This document shows positions 55,808-64,000 of a DNA stretch of 64,000 nucleotides, in pieces (positions within the stretch are counted from its first letter, which is position 1; each line of letters starts with the position of its first letter). This DNA comes from Streptomyces mobaraensis NBRC 13819 = DSM 40847. Its GTDB lineage: Bacteria; Actinomycetota; Actinomycetes; Streptomycetales; Streptomycetaceae. The notes below the pieces were generated by a model. The model worked only from the letters and a program-made list of their open reading frames with translations. It was not told where the DNA came from and ran no database searches. Made by a program: the position numbers and the translations under genes. The DNA is taken from assembly GCF_017916255.1 (NCBI RefSeq), contig NZ_CP072827.1:3431001-3495000 (forward strand). The letters are read 5' to 3'.

Positions 55808-56845
55808 TCAGAAGAACACCGAGCGCCGCTGCACCAGCAGCTTGTAGAGCGTGTGCTGGATCGTCTCCCGCACCTGGTCGGTCAGGTTGAACATCAGCAT
55901 CGGGTCGTCCGCCGCCTCCGGCGGATAGCCGTCGGTGGGCACCGGCTCCCCGAACTGGATCGTCCACTTCGTCGGCAGCGGGACCGCGCCCAGCGGCCCG
56001 AGCCAGGGGAACGTCGGCGTCAGCGGGAAGTACGGCAGTCCCAGCAGCCGCGCCAGCGTCTTGGAGTTGCCGATCATCGGGTAGATCTCCTCGGCCCCGA
56101 CGATCGAGCACGGCACGATCGGCGCCCCGGCCCGCAGCGCCGTCGACACGAAGCCGCCCCGGCCGAACCGCTGCAACCGGTACCGCTCCGAGAACGGCTT
56201 CCCGATCCCCTTGAAGCCCTCCGGCATCACCCCCACCACCTCGCCGCGCTCCAGCAGCCGCTGCGCGTCCTCGGCGCAGGCCAGGGTGTGGCCGAGCTTG
56301 CGGGAGATCTCGTTGACGACGGGCAGCTTGAAGACCAGGTCGGCGGCGAGCATCCGGACGTGCCGTGCCGCCGGGTGGTGGTCGTGCACGGCGACCTGGA
56401 GCATCAGCCCGTCGATCGGGAGCGTCCCGGAGTGATTGGCGACGACCAGCGCCGCGCCCTTCTCCGGGATGTTCTCGACGCCCCGCACCTCCACCCGGAA
56501 GTACTTCTCGGCGAACGGGCGCAGGGCGGAGAGCACGACCTGGTCGGTGAGCTCCTTGTCGAAGCCGAACTCGTCCACCTCGTAGTCGCCGGTGATCCGG
56601 CGGCGCAGGAAGTTCAGCCCGTGGGCGACCTTCCGCTCCCAGCCGTCCCCGGCCTCCCTGGCGGCCTCGGCCGCCTCGGCAGCCACGTCCGGCTCCTCCG
56701 GCTCCCCCGGCTCGTCGCGCGGCGGCGGGACGGGCGCGAGGGGCGCCGACGCCGTCCGCGGTGTCCGTCCGCCCGGGGCGCCGCGCCGCGACCGCCGCCG
56801 GGAGCGCGGCTCCTCGCCGAACGGGATGACCTTCGCGTCCGCCAT
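55808..56845 (-). CDS. 1-acylglycerol-3-phosphate acyltransferase-like protein (PlsC family)
   Basis: The 345-residue protein has a low-complexity N-terminus (~75 residues, Arg/Pro/Glu-rich) and then a PlsC-type domain: VVANHSGTLPIDG in the catalytic histidine block and VGVMPEGFKGIGKP in the substrate block. The usual HX4D spacing is altered to His-six-Asp, typical of this actinobacterial subgroup to my memory. It may acylate a lipid or glycolipid. It is 14 bases from the epimerase gene in the same direction, so they form an operon. Confidence 0.87.
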   Translation of the reverse strand: MADAKVIPFGEEPRSRRRSRRGAPGGRTPRTASAPLAPVPPPRDEPGEPEEPDVAAEAAEAAREAGDGWERKVAHGLNFLRRRITGDYEVDEFGFDKELTDQVVLSALRPFAEKYFRVEVRGVENIPEKGAALVVANHSGTLPIDGLMLQVAVHDHHPAARHVRMLAADLVFKLPVVNEISRKLGHTLACAEDAQRLLERGEVVGVMPEGFKGIGKPFSERYRLQRFGRGGFVSTALRAGAPIVPCSIVGAEEIYPMIGNSKTLARLLGLPYFPLTPTFPWLGPLGAVPLPTKWTIQFGEPVPTDGYPPEAADDPMLMFNLTDQVRETIQHTLYKLLVQRRSVFF

Positions 56846-56859
56846 GGTGCGTGCGCTCC

Positions 56860-57918
56860 TCACTTCAGGCCGCGGCCGGCAGGCACCGCGGCGGCGATCC
56901 GGTCGACGGTACGGGCGAGGGTGTGGGGCGGCAGCAGGCCGGTGCCGCGGCTCCGGGTGAAGTCGGCGAAGGCGCCCGCCGAGGTGTACCGGGGGTGGAA
57001 GCCGAGCGTCTCCCGCATCTGGGTGGTGTCCACCACCCGGCCGTGGGTGAGGAGCCGGATCTGCTCCGGGGAGAAGTCCAGCATCCCCAGGGCGCGCAGC
57101 GCGGAGCCGGCCCAGGTGACGCTGGGGAGGAAGAACGGCAGGGTGGGGCGTCCGAGGCGCCTGGCGGCCTGTGAGAGCAGGACGACGCCGTCGCCCGCGA
57201 TGTTGAACGTCCCGCTGTTGAGCGTGCCCCTGGCGGGCTCCGAGGCGGCGATCCGCAGCACCTCGACCGCGTCGTCCTCGTGCACGAACTGCAGCCGGGG
57301 GTCGAAGCCGAAGACCGTGGGCAGTACGGGCAGCGAGAAGTACTCGGCGAGCGGCGAGTCGGCGCGGGGGCCGAGCAGGTTGGCGAAGCGCAGCACGCAC
57401 ACGGCCACGTCGGGCCGCCGGCGGGCGAAGCCCCGGACGTAGCCCTCGACCTCCACCGCGTCCTTCGCGAAGCCGCCGCCGGGCAGCGATTTGGGCGGCG
57501 TCGCCTCGGTGAAGACCGCGGGGTCGCGGGGCGCCGAGCCGTAGACACTCGTGGTGGACTTCACGACCAGCCGCCGCACGGAGGGGGTCTTCTGGCAGGC
57601 GCCCAGCAGCTGCATGGTGCCGATGACGTTGGTCTCCTTGACCGTGCTCCGGCTCCCCCGGCCGCTGCTCCGCGTACCGAGCGGGGTGCCGGTGACGTCC
57701 ATGTGGACGACGGTGTCGACCGCGTACTCGGTCAGCACCCGGGCGATGGCGGGCTGCCGGATGTCGGCCCTGACGAACTCGGCCCCGCCCAGGCCGTGCT
57801 CGGGCGGCACCGCGTCCACGCCCACGACCCGTTCGACGCCGGGCTCCCGCAGGATCCGGCGGACGAACCGGCCGCCCAGCCGGCGTGCGACTCCGGTGAC
57901 GAGCACCACCCTGCCCAA
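56860..57918 (-). CDS. NAD-dependent epimerase/dehydratase (extended SDR)
   Basis: The ~352-residue protein has the extended SDR Rossmann fold: VVLVTGVARRLGGRF at the start, a DAV acidic strand end for NAD, STTSVYG, and a late FVHEDDAVEVL typical of sugar-nucleotide epimerases. The catalytic YxxxK is not in its standard form (FAKDAVEVEGYV), so it may be a sugar- or lipid-modifying or non-catalytic member. A TTG at 57918 has GGAAGG eight bases upstream. It leads the operon with the acyltransferase. Confidence 0.83.
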   Translation of the reverse strand: MGRVVLVTGVARRLGGRFVRRILREPGVERVVGVDAVPPEHGLGGAEFVRADIRQPAIARVLTEYAVDTVVHMDVTGTPLGTRSSGRGSRSTVKETNVIGTMQLLGACQKTPSVRRLVVKSTTSVYGSAPRDPAVFTEATPPKSLPGGGFAKDAVEVEGYVRGFARRRPDVAVCVLRFANLLGPRADSPLAEYFSLPVLPTVFGFDPRLQFVHEDDAVEVLRIAASEPARGTLNSGTFNIAGDGVVLLSQAARRLGRPTLPFFLPSVTWAGSALRALGMLDFSPEQIRLLTHGRVVDTTQMRETLGFHPRYTSAGAFADFTRSRGTGLLPPHTLARTVDRIAAAVPAGRGLK

Positions 57919-58279
57919 GGTCAGCGCCTTCCCTTCCGTGGGGACGTTCCCGAGGAGGATCCCAAGGGCGTTCCCGAGGACGTTCCGTGGGGCGCACCCC
58001 ACCCGGTTCCGGGTGCCCTGTGGCGGCCACCGTAGCGGGTCGCCGTCGCGCTGTGACGTGCGCTCGTCGCGGGGAGCGACATTTCCGGCCGCGAGGACGG
58101 CCTCGGGGCCAGTCGCGGGAAGCGTGGCGAGGACGGACGCGAGACCCGGGACGGCCGCGAGGACGGCCGTACGCGACCGGGAGCACCCCGGCCGGCCCCG
58201 CGGGACCCGGGCGCCACCGCGGGCGCCGTACGCCTCACAGGAGGCTCGGCGCCTCCCCGGCCACCCGGGGCCGGACGCA
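57919..58279. other. Intergenic region of about 360 bases with short direct repeats
   Basis: No gene is seen. GGCCGCGAGGACGGCC occurs exactly at 58087-58102 and 58153-58168, and GCGTTCCCGAGGA-like units repeat at about 57938-57980. The leftward promoter of the epimerase operon should be here. Confidence 0.4.
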
Positions 58280-58319
58280 CCGCAGCCCTCCCACCGCCGA
58301 GGCGATGAGAGGGCTGCGG
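58280..58319 (-). terminator. Terminator after the bS22 gene
   Basis: CCGCAGCCCTC pairs perfectly with GAGGGCTGCGG (11 bp) around an 18-base loop, 21 bases past the stop. Confidence 0.7.
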
Positions 58320-58339
58320 GACGAACACAGCGACGCTGC

Positions 58340-58438
58340 TTACTTCTTGTTGCGGCGCTGAACGCGAGTGCGCTTGAGCAGCTTGCGGTGCTTCTTCTTG
58401 GCCATCCGCTTGCGCCGCTTCTTGATAACAGAGCCCAC
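58340..58438 (-). CDS. Small ribosomal protein bS22 (AURKAIP1/COX24 type)
   Basis: The 32-residue protein is extremely basic: [20 protein letters not shown], then [12 protein letters not shown]. It matches the actinobacterial 30S protein bS22, which binds 16S rRNA near the decoding centre. The start is GTG with GAGGG five bases upstream. It has its own terminator. Such short genes are often missed. Confidence 0.9.
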   Translation of the reverse strand: MGSVIKKRRKRMAKKKHRKLLKRTRVQRRNKK

Positions 58439-58548
58439 GACTACCCTCGCTTACATCGATTCACTCGGTGCGGGGCGTCCGAGCCCACACGACCTACATC
58501 GGGCCAGCCTACCCGGCACCGGGCGAACAGCGTAATCCGAGGTCCTCG

Positions 58549-58758
58549 TCAGGCGGTTTCCACCCCCACAAATGACTCACGGAGGTACTCGTGCACCGCC
58601 TGCTCTGGGACCCGGAAGGACCTACCCACCCGGATCGCCGGCAGATGACCACTGTGCACCAAGCGGTACACGGTCATCTTGGACACGCGCATCACCGCGG
58701 CGACTTCCGCCACGGTCAGGAACACGACCTCGTTGAGAGGCCTTTCGCCAGCAGCCAT
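58549..58758 (-). CDS. Excisionase/BldC-like helix-turn-helix DNA-binding protein
   Basis: The 69-residue protein is a single MerR/excisionase-type winged helix: FLTVAEVAAVMRVSKMTVYRLV, then LPAIRVGRSFRVPEQAV. It resembles BldC in size and fold but lacks BldC's own sequence. I recall it as nearly invariant among Streptomyces, next to bS22, and possibly a global regulator. AGGTG lies about five bases before the ATG. Confidence 0.88.
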   Translation of the reverse strand: MAAGERPLNEVVFLTVAEVAAVMRVSKMTVYRLVHSGHLPAIRVGRSFRVPEQAVHEYLRESFVGVETA

Positions 58759-58886
58759 GACACACCTGAACCTTCCGCACATGACGCGCACCGGCTTCCC
58801 CTCCGGTGACTCCTCGTCGCTGCGCGCTCACTCCCCAGATTAGGGGCGGGTGATGCGAGTGGGGAAGAGGAGCAGCCATCGGCCGC

Positions 58887-59693
58887 CTACCGTGACAGAC
58901 ACGCTCGATTGAGTACATAGCGAGTAAGCGGTCGGTAGTAATCAGACCGCACAGTGTCATCAAGCGGAACGGCCACGGACACCCTCCCCTCGGCCTCTCC
59001 GACGAAGACGGCGGGGTCGTCGGAATCCGCCAGTCCGATGGCCTCAAAGCCCAGTTGACCTGCCCCGCAGACCCACCCGTGGTCCCCGATGACCAGGGCC
59101 GGGAGAGGCCCGCCGGCATCCGCCGCGGCGGCCAGCGCGGTACGAAGCGGGAGGGGTGAATGCGTGTGTGCGCCCGGCTCGTTCGCGGTGGCGTGCGCGC
59201 CGGGTTCGCGCACCATCGCGACTCCCCGGACGTAGTCAAGGTTGTATGTGCGTACGCCAAACCGGGTCGTTATGTCGATACTTCGACCCTGCGCTGGGGT
59301 GAGGACAGCACATCCCGCCGCCGACAGACCTGCGGCCAACCCGGCGTAGAAACCCAGGAGCCGGTGGGGGTGACCGGTACCGATCAGCACCGGAGCGCCC
59401 CTCGCGGCGACCGTGCGGAGGCGTTCCGCGAACGCTCCCAGTGCCGCCAGCGTTCGATCCGGATCGATCACATCATGCCCGGAAGTCTGTTCAGGATCGG
59501 CTGAAACTCCACACCTTTGGCCCATCAGCCGTAACAAATCCTCGTAGTGCCAGTCACTTTCCGGCTCCAGCCCCATCAGCACCCGGGGGTCCCCGGCCAC
59601 GAACCGCCGATAGCGGTCGAGGCTCCGCTCCCGGGTGGTGGCCACGACCCCGGCGAGGCCGGCGGCGAGCAGATGCGCGCGCAAGCGTTCCAC
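58887..59693 (-). CDS. Phosphatase-like conserved Streptomyces protein, start uncertain
   Basis: The ~268-residue protein has conserved-looking blocks APVLIGTGHPHRLLGFYAGLA, ITTRFGVRTYNLDYVRGVA, GDHGWVCGAGQLGFEAIGLADSDDP and SDYYRPLTRYVLNRA. From memory, homologues are annotated as phosphatase. No start codon in the frame has a ribosome site: the best is GTG 59693. The 205 bases from there to the acuC stop hold 15-base repeats. Upstream frame extends into acuC but is low complexity. Confidence 0.75.
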   Translation of the reverse strand: MERLRAHLLAAGLAGVVATTRERSLDRYRRFVAGDPRVLMGLEPESDWHYEDLLRLMGQRCGVSADPEQTSGHDVIDPDRTLAALGAFAERLRTVAARGAPVLIGTGHPHRLLGFYAGLAAGLSAAGCAVLTPAQGRSIDITTRFGVRTYNLDYVRGVAMVREPGAHATANEPGAHTHSPLPLRTALAAAADAGGPLPALVIGDHGWVCGAGQLGFEAIGLADSDDPAVFVGEAEGRVSVAVPLDDTVRSDYYRPLTRYVLNRACLSR

Positions 59694-59804
59694 GCACGGG
59701 TAACGGGGGTGGACGGGGACGGGGTACGGGGGTTGGGTGCGGGGGCGGGGCAGAGGGATGGAGGGCGGCTGCGGGCCGAGGCTGCCGAGGACGTCAGCCG
59801 CCCG

Positions 59805-59870
59805 GAGAAGGCGGCGCCCCGGCAGGCGGCGCCCCGGGAGGCGGCGCCCCGGGAGGCGGCGGCCTTGGGA
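59805..59870 (-). repeat. 15-base tandem repeats between acuC and the phosphatase gene
   Basis: Four imperfect copies of GGCGGCGCCCCGGGA lie here. In the phosphatase frame they read GRRLP repeated. They probably arose by slippage and are not conserved coding sequence. Confidence 0.65.
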
Positions 59871-59898
59871 AGGCAGTAGCCCCCGGGGAGGCAGGGGC

Positions 59899-61071
59899 TC
59901 AGGGGAGCAGGCCGTGGGCCGGGAAGACGGCCCGGCGGGTCGCCAGGATCGCCTGGTCCAGGCGGTCCGCGGGGTCGTATCCGGACGTCGCGAAGTCCCG
60001 CCATTCGGGCCGCAGTCCATCGGTCATCCGCTGCGGCCCCCACTGGCGGGTGCGCCGGTAGACCTCGTGCCGCCAGTCCTCGGGGACGGCCGTGCCGGGC
60101 TCCACGGGCCGGCCGGCGGCGATGGCGCAGAGGTGCGTCCAGGACCGCGGTACGACGTCGACGACCGCGTACCCGCCGCCGCCCAGGGCCACCCAGCGCC
60201 CGTCGGCGTGCTCGTGGGCGAGGGCGTGGCAGGACTCGGCGACGAGCCGCTGGGCGTCCAGGGACACCGTCAGATGCGCGAGGGGATCCTCGAAGTGCGT
60301 GTCGGCCCCGTGCTGGGTCACCAGCGCCTGCGGCCGGAAGGCGGCCAGCAGCTCGGGGACGACGGCGTGGAACGCCCGCAGCCATCCCGCGTCACCGGTC
60401 CCGGCCGGCAGCGCCACGTTGACGGCGCCGCCCTCGGCCTCCGGGGCGCCGGTCTCCGTCGGCCATCCGGTGCCGGGGAAGAGGGTGCGGGGGTGTTCGT
60501 GCAGCGAGATGGTGAGGACGCGCGGGTCCTCCCAGAAGGCGGCCTGGACGCCGTCCCCGTGGTGGACGTCCATGTCGATGTAGGCCACGCGGTCGGCGCC
60601 CAGTTCGAGGAGCCGGGCGACGGCGAGGGCGGCGTCGTTGTAGACGCAGAAGCCGGCCGCCGAGCCGGGCATCGCGTGGTGCAGCCCGCCGGCGAAGTTG
60701 ACGGCGTGTGCGGCCTCGCCGCGCCACACGGCCTCCGCGGCGGCGACGGACTGGCCGGCGATCAGCGCGGAGGCGTCGTGCATGCCGACGAAGGCGGGGT
60801 CGTCGGGGGTCCCGAGCCCGTAGGAAGGATCGGCGGCCCGAGGGTCGGCCGAGGCCGCCCGGACGGCGTCGATGTAGTCCTGACGGTGCACCAGCCGCAA
60901 CGTCGATTCCCCGGCCGGCCTGGCCCCCACCACCTGCATCGCCTTGTCGAGTCCGAACGCCTCGACGAGCCGCATGGTCAGGGCGAGGCGTACCGGGTCC
61001 ATGGGGTGTCCCGGGCCGAAGTCGTAACCGGTGACCGCTTCATCCCACATCAGTTGTGCGCGACCGCTCAT
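59899..61071 (-). CDS. acuC: AcuC-like class I histone-deacetylase-family enzyme
   Basis: The 390-residue protein has the zinc deacetylase signatures: GGLHHAMPGSAAGFCVYND, YIDMDVHHGDGVQ, TLFPGTGW, and GADTHFEDPLA, plus a final GGGGYA loop. It likely removes acetyl groups from lysines of metabolic enzymes such as acetyl-CoA synthetase. The ATG at 61071 opens MSGRAQLMWD; the ribosome site is weak. It lies directly downstream of the rRNA terminator, so it needs its own promoter in about 25-90 bases. Confidence 0.92.
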   Translation of the reverse strand: MSGRAQLMWDEAVTGYDFGPGHPMDPVRLALTMRLVEAFGLDKAMQVVGARPAGESTLRLVHRQDYIDAVRAASADPRAADPSYGLGTPDDPAFVGMHDASALIAGQSVAAAEAVWRGEAAHAVNFAGGLHHAMPGSAAGFCVYNDAALAVARLLELGADRVAYIDMDVHHGDGVQAAFWEDPRVLTISLHEHPRTLFPGTGWPTETGAPEAEGGAVNVALPAGTGDAGWLRAFHAVVPELLAAFRPQALVTQHGADTHFEDPLAHLTVSLDAQRLVAESCHALAHEHADGRWVALGGGGYAVVDVVPRSWTHLCAIAAGRPVEPGTAVPEDWRHEVYRRTRQWGPQRMTDGLRPEWRDFATSGYDPADRLDQAILATRRAVFPAHGLLP

Positions 61072-61093
61072 GACGGCCACGCTATCGGGAAAC

Positions 61094-61148
61094 GCAAAAA
61101 AGCCGTAGGCCCCGGATCGATTCATCATCGATCCGGGGCCTACGGCTT
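61094..61148 (-). terminator. rRNA operon terminator
   Basis: A 22-bp perfect stem (from AAGCCGTAGGCCCCGG) with a 5-base loop is followed on the leftward strand by a run of T (TTTTTTGC). It ends the rRNA transcript after 5S. Confidence 0.93.
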
Positions 61149-61158
61149 TATCAAATTT

Positions 61159-61277
61159 AGTTCGGCGGCGTCCTACTCTCCCACACGGTCCCCCATGCAG
61201 TACCATCGGCGCTGAAAGGCTTAGCTTCCGGGTTCGGAATGTAACCGGGCGTTTCCCTAACGCTATGACCACCGAAA
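61159..61277 (-). rRNA. rrf: 5S ribosomal RNA
   Basis: Read leftward it begins GTTTCGGTGGTCATAGCG and ends GACGCCGCCGAAC, whose ends pair as helix I. The usual 5S core (GGAAGCTAAGCC, then TGGTACTGCATGGG) lies between. Length is about 119 bases; ends are accurate to a few bases. Confidence 0.95.
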
Positions 61278-61352
61278 CACTATGAAACATATCAACAACC
61301 GGCATATTGGTTGTTCGTGGTTTCAGAACCAACACAGTGGACGCGAGCAACT

Positions 61353-64000
<2,648 letters not shown>

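Overview
The window is high-GC actinobacterial chromosome and almost certainly Streptomyces. GC is strongly biased at third codon positions and GTG/TTG starts are common. The gene content also fits: the futalosine menaquinone pathway, a Rex-controlled hem operon, and the developmental sigma factor BldN with its membrane anti-sigma partner RsbN. All assignments were made by reading the sequence; no database search was run.

Left part (1-23.2 kb). A Ser/Thr protein kinase runs off the left edge. Next to it are two tandem membrane-anchored esterases, each preceded by the same short leader ORF. Menaquinone genes are scattered through this part: mqnA at 4.3 kb, mqnE at 17.4 kb, and a UbiX/UbiA/UbiD-type set (mqnM, mqnP, mqnL) at 19.5-23.2 kb. 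Between them lie a cold-shock gene with an attenuator-like leader, an acyl-CoA ligase, AraC, Lrp and TetR regulators, a secreted lipase, an F420-type oxidoreductase coupled to a deaminase, a dicarboxylate symporter, and two genes that look frameshifted.

Middle (23.2-45 kb). After a Tat-exported phospholipase C comes a co-oriented heme and cytochrome c block: hemL, a phosphoglycerate-mutase-like gene, a polysaccharide-deacetylase-like gene, tlpA, ccdA, resB and ccsB. Then follow an SDR/VOC pair, a free-standing LAGLIDADG-type protein beside rtcB, two DUF3558 lipoproteins, and the divergent tRNA synthetases lysS (class I) and argS.

Right part (45-64 kb). The operon rex-hemA-hemC-hemD-hemB reads leftward, and all four junctions are 4-base start/stop overlaps. 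A Rex-type operator sits in front of rex. Rightward are a glutaredoxin-like gene, a HAD hydrolase, bldN and rsbN, with a candidate BldN-type promoter before rsbN. Leftward are an acyltransferase, an epimerase, ribosomal protein bS22, a BldC-like HTH protein, a phosphatase-like gene and acuC. The window ends in an rRNA operon read leftward: a strong terminator, 5S, and most of 23S.

Functionally the window is rich in respiratory and redox genes: menaquinone, heme supply (HemL, A, C, D, B), cytochrome c maturation, and Rex sensing of NADH/NAD+. Only core developmental and housekeeping genes surround these. I saw no prophage, insertion sequence, CRISPR array or biosynthetic gene cluster. The points most worth following are the duplicated leader ORFs before the esterases, the csp leader hairpin, the LAGLIDADG protein, the deacetylase inserted in the heme/cytochrome block, and the repeat elements at gene ends.
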